DNA of 64,000 bases, from assembly GCF_017916475.1 (NCBI RefSeq), contig NZ_JAFMTB010000001.1, positions 1,826,043-1,890,042 of the forward strand. Reading direction: 5' to 3'. Shown in pieces: positions 51,242 to 60,517 of the stretch. The notes beneath the pieces were generated by a model. The model ran no database searches, was not told where the DNA came from, and worked only from the letters and a program-made list of their open reading frames with translations. The translations under genes were made by a program, and so were the position numbers. The DNA is from Patulibacter sp. SYSU D01012 (GTDB taxonomy: Bacteria; Actinomycetota; Thermoleophilia; Solirubrobacterales; Solirubrobacteraceae). Numbering within the stretch: position 1 is the first letter of the stretch; the number at the start of each line of letters is the position of its first letter.

Positions 51242-51271
51242 CGCCGGACCTCCGCCGCCGCGCCGCCCGCG

Positions 51272-52369
51272 TCAGTCGACGGGGACCGCCGGCCCCGAGA
51301 AGCCGAAGGCCGTCGGGCCCTGGTGGGCCTCGTCGGGCGGGGGCGGCGACCCGGGCGCGGGCCCGACGCCGAGCAGCCGGCCCGTCGCGGGGTCGAGGAT
51401 CGGCGGCGCGGGATCGCCGTCGGGCAGGTCGAGGGGGACGTCCCACAGGTGCACCCGCCGCGCGGGACGCCGGGCGCCGACGGGGGTGACCGACGCGGTC
51501 TGCCCGTACCGCCCTTCGTCGGCCCGGACGGTCACGATGGACCTGCCGTCGGCGGTGAAGCCGGCGACCGAGACGGTGTCGGCCGGGCCGTCGCTGTAGA
51601 CCTCGAACTCCGTGCCAGACCAGCGGCCGCGCGGCGTGCCGAACCCGACGTCCTGCAGGTCGAAGGTCTGTCCGCCGTCGCGCTCGATCGTGCTCCGGTA
51701 CACCGCGACGAGGCCCCGGTCGGCCTGGTCCGCGTACCACCACTCGCCGGGCCGCGACGTGCGCAGCCGGACGGGCGCCCGGAGCGTCAGCCCCGTCAGC
51801 GTGGCGCGCCAGAAGGTGCTGCGGGTGCGGGGGCCGGACCGGTGCGGGCCCAGGACGTAGTACAGGCGCCCGCGGTCCAGCGCCATGCCGTGGACGAGGC
51901 GCCCGCGCCGGCGGAGCGGCAGGCGCCGGGCGGCGCCGGTGTCGAGCCGGACGAGGCGGGTGACGACCGGCGCGTCGTCCGCGTCCTCGGTCGTCCGCAG
52001 CACCGCGACGGGCGCGCCGCCGCGCTCCGTCCCCAGCTCCAGGCTCAGCGGCCGGCCGCGGACCGGCACGGTCGTCGCCACCGTCGGCACGCCGCCCCGC
52101 AGCGTCCACAGCGCCACCGGGCGCTCGTGGCCGCCCGCCGGGGGCGGGCCGGGCACGGCCCACGCCACCAGGCCGTCGCCCGCGGCGGGGACGACGGACG
52201 CCAGGCCCGTGGCCGGCGGCAGCGGCGTGACGATCCCGGGCGCGCGGACGGTGGGGACCGCGGCGCCCGCGGGGGCCGCCGCGAGCGCGGGGAGGGCCGC
52301 GGCGAGCGCGGCGACGACGGCGGTGGCGGCGGCGCGTGGCGGTCGCGGCGGGACGGGGCGGAGGGGCAT
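51272..52369 (-). CDS. Secreted beta-rich (propeller-like) protein
   Basis: 365 aa. Signal peptide (TAVVAALAAALPALAAAPAGA). The rest alternates short strands with W/Y and D/G turns (GDGLVAWAVPG, RPVALWTLRGG, VTRLVRLDTGAARRL, RGRLYYVLGP), which suggests a beta-propeller; no catalytic motif is evident. Function unknown. TAGGAG ends 7 bases before the ATG and could serve as a -10 variant or a Shine-Dalgarno. It lies upstream of the MFS gene's end, not in an operon. Confidence 0.72.
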   Translation of the reverse strand: MPLRPVPPRPPRAAATAVVAALAAALPALAAAPAGAAVPTVRAPGIVTPLPPATGLASVVPAAGDGLVAWAVPGPPPAGGHERPVALWTLRGGVPTVATTVPVRGRPLSLELGTERGGAPVAVLRTTEDADDAPVVTRLVRLDTGAARRLPLRRRGRLVHGMALDRGRLYYVLGPHRSGPRTRSTFWRATLTGLTLRAPVRLRTSRPGEWWYADQADRGLVAVYRSTIERDGGQTFDLQDVGFGTPRGRWSGTEFEVYSDGPADTVSVAGFTADGRSIVTVRADEGRYGQTASVTPVGARRPARRVHLWDVPLDLPDGDPAPPILDPATGRLLGVGPAPGSPPPPDEAHQGPTAFGFSGPAVPVD

Positions 52370-52484
52370 CGGGACGCTCCTAGGCGGGGACGGGACGCTC
52401 CGGCACCCTACGCCGCCCGGGCCCCGGTCCGCGCCGGGCGCCCGGCCGCACACGCCGCGGACGCTCGCGGCGGAGGACGACGGC

Positions 52485-52505
52485 GCCGCGGCCTGCGGCC
52501 GCGGC
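52485..52505 (-). terminator. Terminator of the MFS gene
   Basis: GCCGCGGCC and GGCCGCGGC form a perfect 9-bp stem with a TGC loop directly after the minus-strand stop codon. Confidence 0.6.
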
Positions 52506-53768
52506 TCAGGACGCCGACGGCGCGGGGTCGAGCGGGTGCTCGGCCTCGTCGCGGCGCAGGCCGAGCCCCCACAGCACCGCGATCCCCGCGAGCGCCGGCC
52601 CGACGCCCGCGAGCACGAAGACGGTCGCGACGCCGAGCAGCTCGCCGGCCGGCCCGGCGAGGGCCATCGACACCGGCATGAGCGCGAGGGAGACGAACCA
52701 GTCCAGGCTGGACACGCGGCCCTGCAGCCGCGGCGGCACGCGGCGCTGGAGCAGCGTGCCCCAGATGACCTGGCCGCCGGCGTCCACGAGGCCGACGACG
52801 ACGACGAGCACCAGCATCGCCCAAAGCGCGTCCATCGCGCCCATCAGCGCCAGCGGCAGCGAGCCGACGCCCCACATGAGCAGCATGGCCGTCAGGTACC
52901 GCCGCGGCAGCGGTCGGGACGAGACGAGCGCGGCGCCCAGCGCGGACGCGACGCCGAAGCCCGCGAGCAGCAGGCCGTACTCCGCCGACCCGCCGCCGGC
53001 CTGCTCGCGCACGGCGAAGGGCAGCAGCACCTCGATCGGGCCGATGATGCAGAGCACGGCGATCAGGGCGAAGAGCAGCGTGCCCCACAGCCAGCGCTCG
53101 CGCACGACGTAGGCGGCGCCCTCGCGCAGGTCCGCCAGCACGGAGCGGGCCGCGGCCGCAGCGTCCCCGTCCGCGGGGGCGGGGAGCGGCACGTGCCGCA
53201 TCGCCACCAGGCACGCGACCGACACGACGTACGTGCCGGCGTTGACGAGCATCGCCGGACCCGGGGCGGTGGCCGCCACCAGCAGCCCGCCGAGCGCGGG
53301 CCCCGCCGCCTGCTGCGCGACCGGGCGGATCATCCCCTCCAGCCCGTTCGCGGCGAGCAGCTCGTCCTGCGCCACGAGCTGCGGCACGAGCGCGGTGAAC
53401 GCGGGGACGAAGAACGCCTCGGCGGCGCCGATGACCAGGCCCCCGGCCACCAGGTGCCACAGCTCGAGGGCGCCCGTGACGGAGAGCACGCCCAGCACGA
53501 CCGTCACCCCCGCGCGAGCCGCGTCCGCGGCGAGCATGATCCGCCGCCGCGACACGCGGTCGGCGACGACGCCCGCGAGCAGGATGCAGCCGACGAGCCC
53601 GACGGAGAAGCCCGTCGTGACGAGGGAGAGCTGGACCGGTCCGCCGCCCAGCTCGATGACCTGCCAGGCGATCGCGACGAGCCACAGCCCGTCGCCGACG
53701 AGGGAGACCGCCAGGCCCATCCACAGCAGCCGGAAGTCCCGGTCGCGAAGGGGGCGCAGCGCACGCAC
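52506..53768 (-). CDS. MFS transporter, MFS_3/enterobactin-exporter-like
   Basis: 420 aa, about 12 membrane helices. The start RPLRDRDFRLLWMGLAVSLVGDGLWLVAIAWQV is typical of the MFS_3 (EntS-like) group, followed by AGVVADRVSRRRIMLAADAARA (motif A). Substrates of this group include siderophores and macrolides; nothing here tells which. GTG at 53768 is the first start in frame with the conserved N-terminus. Followed by a perfect hairpin. Confidence 0.85.
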   Translation of the reverse strand: MRALRPLRDRDFRLLWMGLAVSLVGDGLWLVAIAWQVIELGGGPVQLSLVTTGFSVGLVGCILLAGVVADRVSRRRIMLAADAARAGVTVVLGVLSVTGALELWHLVAGGLVIGAAEAFFVPAFTALVPQLVAQDELLAANGLEGMIRPVAQQAAGPALGGLLVAATAPGPAMLVNAGTYVVSVACLVAMRHVPLPAPADGDAAAAARSVLADLREGAAYVVRERWLWGTLLFALIAVLCIIGPIEVLLPFAVREQAGGGSAEYGLLLAGFGVASALGAALVSSRPLPRRYLTAMLLMWGVGSLPLALMGAMDALWAMLVLVVVVGLVDAGGQVIWGTLLQRRVPPRLQGRVSSLDWFVSLALMPVSMALAGPAGELLGVATVFVLAGVGPALAGIAVLWGLGLRRDEAEHPLDPAPSAS

Positions 53769-53865
53769 GGCGAGGGGTTGTAGCCCATGCGCGGGTGGCC
53801 GGGTCGGCCGCCACGGCGCGCGCCCCGCCCGTCCGCGCCGCCGTGCGCCCACTATCCTGGGCCCG

Positions 53866-54501
53866 ATGCTCGTCGCGATCGACGGCCCTGTAGGGGCCGG
53901 AAAGTCCACCGTGGCGCGCGCCGTCGCCGCCCGCCTCGGCTTCACGTACCTGGACACGGGAGCGATGTACCGCTGCGTCGCGCTCGCGGCGATCCAGGAC
54001 GAGGCCGCCGACCGCAAGCGCACGCTCGACGAGCTGCGCATCGACTTCGAGGGCGACCGCGTGCTGCTCGGCTCGTCCGACTCCACGGACGCGATCCGCA
54101 CGCCCGAGGTGTCGCAGCGCGCGTCCGTCGTCGCCACCGACCCGGCGGTCCGCGAGCACCTCGTCGAGCGCCAGCGCGGCCTGACGCAGCGCGGCGACTG
54201 GGTCGCCGAGGGCCGCGACATCGGCACCGTCGTCCGCCCCGACGCCGAGCTGAAGATCTACCTGACCGCCAGCGACGAGGAGCGCGCCGGCCGCCGCGCG
54301 GCGCAGACCGGCCGCTCGGTCGAGGAGGAGCTGGCCGACCTGCGCGAGCGCGACGAGCGCGACCGCACCCGCGAGGCGTCGCCGCTGCGCCGCGCCGACG
54401 ACGCGGTCGAGGTCGACACGACCGGCGTGCCCTTCGCCGAGGTGGTCGAGCGCATCGCGCGCCTGGCCGAGGAGACGCGCGCGAAGGCGGTGGACGCATG
54501 A
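53866..54501 (+). CDS. cmk: Cytidylate kinase
   Basis: 211 aa. Phosphorylates CMP/dCMP. P-loop [79 protein letters not shown] (the conserved GRDIGTVV) and [11 protein letters not shown] is 7 bases after TATCCT. Its stop overlaps the der ATG, a conserved bacterial pairing that often includes aroA upstream, as it does nearby here. Confidence 0.96.
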   Translation: MLVAIDGPVGAGKSTVARAVAARLGFTYLDTGAMYRCVALAAIQDEAADRKRTLDELRIDFEGDRVLLGSSDSTDAIRTPEVSQRASVVATDPAVREHLVERQRGLTQRGDWVAEGRDIGTVVRPDAELKIYLTASDEERAGRRAAQTGRSVEEELADLRERDERDRTREASPLRRADDAVEVDTTGVPFAEVVERIARLAEETRAKAVDA

Positions 54502-55979
54502 GGCAGGTCGCGATCGTCGGCTTCCCGAACGTCGGCAAGTCCTCCCTCGTCAACCGCCTGACGGGCCGCCGCGAGGCCGTCGTGCACGAGCGCGCCGGCG
54601 TGACGCGCGACCGCAAGCACCTCGAGGCGGAGTGGAACGGGCGCCGGTTCGAGCTCGTGGACACCGGGGGCGTCGACGCCCTCGACCCCGACCCGATGGC
54701 GTCCGCGATCCTCGACCAGGTCCGCTCGGCGCTCGAGACGGCCGACGTCGCGGTGCTCGTCGTCGACGCGAAGACCGGCATGCGCCCCGGGGACGCCGAG
54801 CTGGCGGACATCCTGCGCCGCTGGAAGGGCCCGAAGATCGTCGCGGCCAACAAGATCGACGTCGGGAAGAACATCCCGGACGCCGCCGAGTTCTACGCGC
54901 TCGGCCTGGGCGAGCCGCTGCCGGTCTCCGCCAACCAGGGCCTCGGCACGGGCGACCTGCTCGACCGCATCGTCGAGGCGCTGCCCGAGGGCGACGACGC
55001 GCCGGACGCCGACGACCGCCTGCGCCTGGCCATCATCGGCCGGCCGAACGTCGGCAAGTCGACGATGTTCAACCGCCTCGTCGGCGACGAGCGCACGATC
55101 GTCTCGGACGTCGCCGGCACGACCCGCGACGCGATCGACCTGCCGATCGAGATCGACGGGCGCCGGCTCGTGATCGTCGACACCGCCGGCATGCGCCGCC
55201 AGGCGAAGGTCACGGAGTCCGTCGAGTACTACACGACGCTCCGCTCGCAGCGGGCGGTCGACCGCGCCGACGTCGCGATCGTCGTGTGCGACGCCGCCGA
55301 CGGCGTGACGAGCCAGGACTTCCGCGTCGCCGACATGGCGATGAAGGCCAACTGCGCCACGCTGCTCGTGCTCAACAAGTGGGACGAGCACAACCTGAGC
55401 GAGGACGACCTGCAGCACGAGCGCGCCCGCGTGCAGCAGAAGCTGCGCCTGCGCCCCCGGGTGCTCACGGCGTCGGGCCTGACGGGCCGCAACGTCCACC
55501 GCGTGATCGCCGAGGCCATCGCCCTGGGCGACCGTCGAAAGGGCCGCATCCCGACGGCGCAGCTCAACCGCTTCCTCGCCGAGGTCGTCGAGGCGAAGCA
55601 GCCGCCGGCGGTCCGCGGGTCGCGCCTGAAGATGCTCTACATGGCGCAGGTGGGGGAGAACCCGCCGCGCTTCGCGATCTCGGTCAACGACCGCGCACGC
55701 GTCGTCCGCTCGTACGCCTACTACGTCGAGAACCGCCTGCGCGCGCGCTTCGGCTTCGACGGCGTGCCGGTGATCATCGACTTCAACGAGCGCCGCGCGC
55801 GCCGCTCCGAGGTGGCGATGAGCCCGGCGAAGCAGCGCCGGCAGATCGAGGCCGAGCTGGCCGAGGACGGGGTCGTCGACGCCGACGAGGACCTGCCCGA
55901 GGTCCCCGAGTTCGAGATCGGCCCCGAGATCGACGAGCTGCCCTGGGTCGACACGGGCGACGACCTGCTCGACGACTGA
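54498..55979 (+). CDS. der: Ribosome biogenesis GTPase Der (EngA)
   Basis: 493 aa with two tandem GTPase domains: G1 [13 protein letters not shown] and [14 protein letters not shown]3 DTGGV and DTAGM; G4 NKID and NKWD. The C-terminal KH-like domain ([35 protein letters not shown]) binds rRNA during 50S assembly, followed by an acidic tail of about 45 residues. ATG overlaps the cmk stop. Confidence 0.96.
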   Translation: MRQVAIVGFPNVGKSSLVNRLTGRREAVVHERAGVTRDRKHLEAEWNGRRFELVDTGGVDALDPDPMASAILDQVRSALETADVAVLVVDAKTGMRPGDAELADILRRWKGPKIVAANKIDVGKNIPDAAEFYALGLGEPLPVSANQGLGTGDLLDRIVEALPEGDDAPDADDRLRLAIIGRPNVGKSTMFNRLVGDERTIVSDVAGTTRDAIDLPIEIDGRRLVIVDTAGMRRQAKVTESVEYYTTLRSQRAVDRADVAIVVCDAADGVTSQDFRVADMAMKANCATLLVLNKWDEHNLSEDDLQHERARVQQKLRLRPRVLTASGLTGRNVHRVIAEAIALGDRRKGRIPTAQLNRFLAEVVEAKQPPAVRGSRLKMLYMAQVGENPPRFAISVNDRARVVRSYAYYVENRLRARFGFDGVPVIIDFNERRARRSEVAMSPAKQRRQIEAELAEDGVVDADEDLPEVPEFEIGPEIDELPWVDTGDDLLDD

Positions 55980-56020
55980 GCGTCCCGGCGCGGGGCGGCC
56001 CGCCCGGCGCCGGCCCGCGT

Positions 56021-56036
56021 ACGACGCACGCGTCGT
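56021..56036 (+). terminator. Short hairpin after der
   Basis: ACGACG pairs with CGTCGT around CACG, 41 bases after the der stop. A weak terminator, or the first element of the metK leader. Confidence 0.4.
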
Positions 56037-56077
56037 CGCCCCGATGCAGGCCCCGCGGGCGTCGCGGCAGGGCGCCC

Positions 56078-56235
56078 GCCGAAAGCGCGCCATGTCGATA
56101 CGCTTTCTCGGCTTCACGGAGCCCCTGCGTGTCGTCGACCGGACGACGCGGGCTCCCGACGGGCGCCCTGCCTCGCGGCGGCGCGCCGGCCGGGACCTCG
56201 CGACCCCCGGCCAGGACGGCCGGGCGCGAGGTTCC
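56078..56235 (+). ncRNA. Structured 5' leader of metK (candidate cis-regulatory RNA)
   Basis: Three strong hairpins: (1) GCCGA-AAGCG with CGCTT-CTCGGC, 56078-56112; (2) GGAGCCC (56118-56124) with GGGCTCC (56150-56156) plus two inner 4-bp helices closing a GACCG loop; (3) GGA-CCTCGCG (56193-56202) with CGCGAGG-TTCC (56225-56235) around a perfect inner CCCGGCC/GGCCGGG stem, about 17 bp. The last stem ends 24 bases before the metK AGGA. A small frame crosses the region but its third-position GC (about 84%) is below real genes here. No SAM-I, SAM-II or SAM-IV core consensus is present by eye, so a known SAM riboswitch is unlikely; the ligand, if any, is unknown. Confidence 0.5.
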
Positions 56236-56267
56236 GTGTCCATCGCCCACGTCGATCCCAGGATCTC

Positions 56268-57488
56268 ATGAGCCAGTACGCCGACAACGAGTACCTGTTC
56301 ACCTCGGAGTCCGTCTCCGAGGGTCACCCCGACAAGGTCGCCGACCAGATCTCGGACGGCGTGCTCGACGCCGTCCTCGCGAGCGACCCGAACCCGGAGA
56401 AGGCGCGCGTCGCCTGCGAGGTGCTCGTCAACACCGGCCTCGCCGTCGTGTCCGGCGAGATCCGGACCGAGGCGTACATCGACATCCAGCAGGTCGCGCG
56501 CGACGCGATCCGCAAGATCGGCTACACCGACGGCAACCTCGGCTTCTCCGCCGACTCCGTCGCGGTGCTGAACGCGATCGACCCGCAGTCCGCCGACATC
56601 GCCGCCGGCGTCGACGACGCGACCGAGCACAAGAGCGGCTCCGCCGACGAGTTCGACCTCGAGGGCGCGGGCGACCAGGGCATCATCTTCGGCTACGCGA
56701 CGAACGAGACGCCCGAGCTCATGCCGATCGCGATCCAGAACGCGCACCGGCTGGCCGAGCGCCTGGCGTACGTCCGCAAGAACGGCGACCTGGACTACCT
56801 GCGTCCGGACGCGAAGACCCAGGTCTCGGTCCGCTACCGCGACGGCCGCCCGGTCTCGATCGACAAGCTGCTGATCTCGACGCAGCACTCCGAGAACTTC
56901 ACGGACCAGTCGGCGATCAAGGCCGACCTGTGGGAGCACGTCGTCAAGCACGTCCTGCCCGAGGACATGTACGACGAGAACACGCTCCTCAGCGAGTTCC
57001 TCGTCAACCCGACCGGCCGCTTCGTCATCGGCGGCCCCGTCGGCGACACGGGCCTGACCGGCCGCAAGATCATCGTCGACACGTACGGCGGCGCCGCCCG
57101 CCACGGCGGCGGCGCGTTCTCCGGCAAGGACTCGTCGAAGGTCGACCGCTCCGCCGCCTACGCCACCCGCTGGGTCGCGAAGAACGTCGTCGCCGCCGGC
57201 CTTGCCGACCGCGCCGAGATCCAGGTCTCGTACGCCATCGGCGTCGCGCAGCCGATCTCGATCCTCGTCGAGACGTTCGGCACCGAGAAGATCGACCGCG
57301 CGAAGATCGAGAAGGCCGTCCGCGAGGTCTTCGACCTCCGCCCGCTGGCGTACCGCCGCCACCTCAACCTGTTCCGCCCGATCTTCCAGAAGACCGCGGC
57401 CTACGGCCACTTCGGCCGCGAGGACCCGGACTTCACCTGGGAGAAGACGGACAAGGTCGACGAGCTGAAGGCCGCCGCCGGCCTGTAG
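56268..57488 (+). CDS. metK: S-adenosylmethionine synthetase
   Basis: 406 aa, full family length. Makes SAM from methionine and [23 protein letters not shown] at the N-terminus, [21 protein letters not shown] (hexapeptide GAGDQG), and [28 protein letters not shown] (GGGAFSGKD) are the two classic signatures. ATG follows AGGA. The 288-base upstream region is strongly folded. A perfect hairpin lies 46 bases downstream. Confidence 0.97.
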   Translation: MSQYADNEYLFTSESVSEGHPDKVADQISDGVLDAVLASDPNPEKARVACEVLVNTGLAVVSGEIRTEAYIDIQQVARDAIRKIGYTDGNLGFSADSVAVLNAIDPQSADIAAGVDDATEHKSGSADEFDLEGAGDQGIIFGYATNETPELMPIAIQNAHRLAERLAYVRKNGDLDYLRPDAKTQVSVRYRDGRPVSIDKLLISTQHSENFTDQSAIKADLWEHVVKHVLPEDMYDENTLLSEFLVNPTGRFVIGGPVGDTGLTGRKIIVDTYGGAARHGGGAFSGKDSSKVDRSAAYATRWVAKNVVAAGLADRAEIQVSYAIGVAQPISILVETFGTEKIDRAKIEKAVREVFDLRPLAYRRHLNLFRPIFQKTAAYGHFGREDPDFTWEKTDKVDELKAAAGL

Positions 57489-57533
57489 GCCCACCGGCAT
57501 CGCCGCCCCGCCGCCCGCCGGCGGGGACCGCAC

Positions 57534-57554
57534 GGGCGCCCCACGGGGCGCCCG
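57534..57554 (+). terminator. Terminator after metK
   Basis: CGGGCGCCC pairs with GGGCGCCCG (9 bp) around a 3-base ACG loop, followed by TCGTCGTT. Confidence 0.7.
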
Positions 57555-57585
57555 TCGTCGTTCCGACGCCTGCGACGATGCCCGC

Positions 57586-58215
57586 ATGCCCGACGACGAC
57601 CGCATCGAGACCGTCGAGGCGCTGCGCGCGATCCTCGGCGAGCCGCTGCCGCACGTGCGCGACAAGGCGCGCGCCGCGCTGCACCCGCTCGACCGGGCGT
57701 GGCTGGCGGCGTCGCCGTTCTGCGTCGTCGGCACCGCCGACGCGGCGGGCCGGTGCGACGTGTCGCCGAAGGGCGACCCGGCCGGCCGGCTCGTGCACGT
57801 GGTCGACGACACGACGATCGCGCTGCCCGAGCGCCCCGGCAACCGGCGCGCCGACGGGCTGCGCAACGTGCTCGAGAACCCGCACGTCGGCCTGGACTTC
57901 GTCATCCCGGGGCGCGGCGACACGCTGCGCGTCAACGGCCGCGCCCACGTCGTGCGCGACGCCCCGTGGTTCGACGCCCTCGTCGTGGCCGGGCATCGCC
58001 CGCCGCTGGCGCTGGTGGTCGCGATCGAGGAGGTCTTCCACCACTGCGCGAAGGCGTTCCTGCGCTCGGCGCTGTGGGATCCGGAGACGTGGGCGCCGGA
58101 GGCGGCCGTGCCGTCGCGGGCGGCCGTGGCGAAGGCGCTCGACCGCCCCGACGAGCCGCTCGAGGCGCTCGAGGCGTACTACGGGCCGGAGTACGCGCGG
58201 CGGCTCTACGGCTGA
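57586..58215 (+). CDS. Pyridoxamine 5'-phosphate oxidase-related FMN-binding protein
   Basis: 209 aa. Split-barrel FMN fold: FCVVGTADAAGRCDVSPKGDPAG (the FMN phosphate loop with SPKGD), TTIALPERPGNRRADGLRNVLENPHVGLDFVIPG, and TLRVNGRAHVV. It fits the PPOX-class subfamily TIGR04025 (MSMEG_1061-like). Substrate unknown. ATG is 6 bases after GACGAT. Convergent with the dehydrogenase that follows. Confidence 0.87.
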   Translation: MPDDDRIETVEALRAILGEPLPHVRDKARAALHPLDRAWLAASPFCVVGTADAAGRCDVSPKGDPAGRLVHVVDDTTIALPERPGNRRADGLRNVLENPHVGLDFVIPGRGDTLRVNGRAHVVRDAPWFDALVVAGHRPPLALVVAIEEVFHHCAKAFLRSALWDPETWAPEAAVPSRAAVAKALDRPDEPLEALEAYYGPEYARRLYG

Positions 58216-58327
58216 GCGGCCGGGGCTGACCGAGCGGCGGCGCCCGGACGTGGGCGGGGTGCCGGCCCCGGCGGGCGCCGCGGCGCGGCCGACGTCCGAC
58301 GGCGCCGGCCCCCGCCGCCCCGCCCGG

Positions 58328-59197
58328 TCAGTCCCGCGCGACGCCCTTGTAGACGGCGGCGAGGTCGTCGTCTCCGTGCCCGCGGTCGAGCGCGCGCCCC
58401 AGGTGCTCCGCCGCGACGCCCGCGATGCCCACGGGCACGCCGGAGCGGTCGGCGGCGTCCCCGACCAGGCGCGCGTCCTTCAGCGCGTTGCGCACGGAGA
58501 AGCTCGTCGCGTACGCGTCCTCGAGCATCGCCTGGCCCTTCAGCCGCAGGTACGGCAGGTCGAGCGGGCCGCCGGACACCGCCTCGAGGAACGCCCGCGG
58601 GTCGACGTCCAGGCCGTCCGCCAGCGCGAACGCCTCCGCGGTGGCGGTCGTCACGGCGAGCACCCACGAGTTGGCGACGAGCTTCAGCCGCGTGCCGCCG
58701 CCCGCGCGGCCGACGCGCATCGTCCGCGAGCCGATCGCGTCGAACACCGGCTGGGCGCGGTCGAGCGCGGCGTCGGGGCCGCTCGCCAGCACGACGAGCG
58801 TGCCGTCCTCGGCGGGCTTCAGGGTGCCGAGGACGGGCGCGTCGACGAACGCCACGCCGAGCTCCTCGGCCAGGTCGCCCAGCCCCTCGGTGTCGCCGAC
58901 GCCGACCGTGCTGGCCTGGATCCACACCTGGCCGTCCGTCAGCGCGGGGGCGGCCGCGGCGATCGTCTCGCGCACCGCGTCGACGGCGTCGAGCATCGTC
59001 ACGATCAGGTCGGCGCCGCGCACGGCCTCGGCCGGGTCGGCGGCGAGGGTGGCGCCTGCCTCCTCCAGCGGCCCGGCCTTCTCGGCCGTGCGGTTCCAGA
59101 CGCGCAGCGGCAGGCCGGCGCCCAGGACGTTGCGGCCCATCGGCAGGCCCATGGTGCCCGTGCCCAGCAGGGCGACGGTGGGGCTCTCGGCGGTCAC
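58328..59197 (-). CDS. NAD(P)-dependent beta-hydroxyacid dehydrogenase (GarR/HIBADH family)
   Basis: 289 aa. Rossmann loop VALLGTGTMGLPMGRNVLGAG, then the family signature around IVTMLDAVDAVRETI, FVDAPVLGTLKPAEDGTLVVLASG (substrate-binding DAPVxGxxxxAxxG, here with LKP), and the catalytic Lys in GGTRLKLVANSWV (K near residue 168). Family members reduce 2-hydroxy-3-oxopropionate or oxidise 3-hydroxyisobutyrate; which applies is unclear. I chose GTG 59197 with ACGGAG upstream; ATG 59224 would add nine residues. Confidence 0.87.
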   Translation of the reverse strand: MTAESPTVALLGTGTMGLPMGRNVLGAGLPLRVWNRTAEKAGPLEEAGATLAADPAEAVRGADLIVTMLDAVDAVRETIAAAAPALTDGQVWIQASTVGVGDTEGLGDLAEELGVAFVDAPVLGTLKPAEDGTLVVLASGPDAALDRAQPVFDAIGSRTMRVGRAGGGTRLKLVANSWVLAVTTATAEAFALADGLDVDPRAFLEAVSGGPLDLPYLRLKGQAMLEDAYATSFSVRNALKDARLVGDAADRSGVPVGIAGVAAEHLGRALDRGHGDDDLAAVYKGVARD

Positions 59198-59277
59198 GTG
59201 CGTGCTCCGTTCCTCGTGGGACATCGCCGGGCCGGTACCCGTCGCGGCGGCGCGGCACCGGTCGCGGCAGCGGCGAG

Positions 59278-59517
59278 ATGCGGCGCACCAGGAGCCGGAT
59301 CGGCGCCGCGGTGCTCGTCGGCTTGCTGACCCTTCCGCAGATGGCTGGGGTGGTCCGTTGGACGGCGGGGCAGTGCCGGCAGCAGGGGCGACCGTAGGGG
59401 CCACGCGACCGGGTGGGCGGGAAGTCGGTGCCGGGCGCGCCCGTCCGCCGTCGGGGTACGCTCGATGCGGCACTCGGAGATCCTTCCCAGCATGTCGGGC
59501 CAAGTCCAGGAATATGA
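59278..59517 (+). pseudogene. Decayed toxin gene: signal-peptide stub joined to toxin C-terminal end
   Basis: One frame from ATG 59278 to TGA 59517 with an internal TAG at 59395. The first part (RRTRSRIGAAVLVGLLTLPQ, then MAGVVRWTAGQ) parallels the toxin N-terminus (RRVRAGALALGMIGVLAVPQ, then VAGARPWAAE). The last part (ALGDPSQHVGPSPGI) matches the toxin C-terminus (TLGDPSQRVESSPGI), and the stop overlaps the next start exactly as in the intact locus. About 850 internal codons, including the nuclease domain, are missing. The simplest reading is a deleted toxin gene whose immunity partner survives. Confidence 0.7.
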
Positions 59518-60317
59518 GCGTGAGCGACGCAGGGTGGTACAGTCTGCCGTTCTTGCGGCGGAAGACGTACGGGGATATCGCCCCGGCCGAGGGACGGCCG
59601 ACGCCTTTCCCTGTGCTCCTCGCGAATGCCATGTTTGACGTCGGCAAGCGGCTGCGGGCTCAACGCGAGCGCTTGGCTTCCCATGGGCCCGAGTACGACA
59701 TCGCCTATCCGGACAGCCCCGCGGAACACCGGCTCCTGGAACTGCGGGAGCAGGGGTCGAAGTGGTTCGAGCGGATCGACGCGGTGATGGCCGAGGCAGA
59801 TCCGGGGTACCGGCCTGCGCTCGCGCGGGTCGATGAGCTGGCGCGTCGCGATCGCGACGCGCACGACCAGTTCGTCCTGGCGGGTGCTGGGCTGGCGCCC
59901 GTGCCGGAGGAGCGGCTGGTGCAACAGGGCGGCTCGACGCGATTCGGTCCGCTTGTCGACTGGACGTTGTTCGTCTGGTTGGCGGACGAGCGCTTCCTCG
60001 CTGCGCTGCGTGACGCCGGCCTGGACGCCGGGGTCGGCATCGCGGACGCCACGATCCTGAACCGGGGGCGGCCGGTCACCACGCACGGCCTGCTGACGGT
60101 GGCCGGCCGAGCCGGCGTGCGCTCCGACGCGTCGTCCGACCCGGTTCCGGACGCGGCTGTGCGGCCGGCGGTCGCGCGGCTCTATGGGGACGACGGCACG
60201 CCCGAGCAGCTGCTCTTCGACGAGCGCGCGATCGCTGCGCTGAAGACGGTGATGCCCCGTCTCGAGCCGATGCGCTGGGAGGACCCCGTGACCGTCGCGC
60301 CCCTTCCGCACCCCTGA
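59514..60317 (+). CDS. Paralogue of the candidate immunity protein (orphan)
   Basis: 267 aa, closely similar to the protein at 34356 over its whole length and nearly identical over the C-terminal two thirds (GRPVTTHGLLTVAGRAG, LYGDDGTP, AIAALKTVMPRLEPMRWEDP). The copies diverge mainly in residues 16-60 (LLANAMFDVGKRLRAQ here against LIEDAKLKLADRLYAQ), plus a few single changes. ATG overlaps the stop of the decayed toxin frame. No intact toxin precedes it. It may give immunity against a related toxin carried by siblings; that is inference. Confidence 0.75.
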   Translation: MSVSDAGWYSLPFLRRKTYGDIAPAEGRPTPFPVLLANAMFDVGKRLRAQRERLASHGPEYDIAYPDSPAEHRLLELREQGSKWFERIDAVMAEADPGYRPALARVDELARRDRDAHDQFVLAGAGLAPVPEERLVQQGGSTRFGPLVDWTLFVWLADERFLAALRDAGLDAGVGIADATILNRGRPVTTHGLLTVAGRAGVRSDASSDPVPDAAVRPAVARLYGDDGTPEQLLFDERAIAALKTVMPRLEPMRWEDPVTVAPLPHP

Positions 60318-60517
60318 CCACGGGCGCCGAGGCCCACCGCAGCGCGTGCCCGCGGCGGGTTGGCTTCCCCGCCGCACCGCCGCCCGCACCGTGATCAGCG
60401 AGCCGCACTCGCCTGGGCCCCGCAACAGGATGCTCGTGCGGGCGGGTGGGCCGCGCCGCGCCTCGGGACCCCCGCCGGCACGCGGTCCGGCGTCCGCGCC
60501 TGAGACCATCGGGGGCG

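Noticed and set aside
56044-56271. 75-codon frame ending in an ATGA overlap with metK
   Set aside because: The overlap is attractive, but third-position GC is only about 84% from the internal ATG onward, well below neighbouring genes, and the sequence is dominated by hairpins. More likely an RNA leader.
34313-60340. Insertion sequence or composite transposon bounded by the two immunity copies
   Set aside because: No transposase, terminal inverted repeats or target-site duplication is visible at either copy; the genes between are housekeeping.
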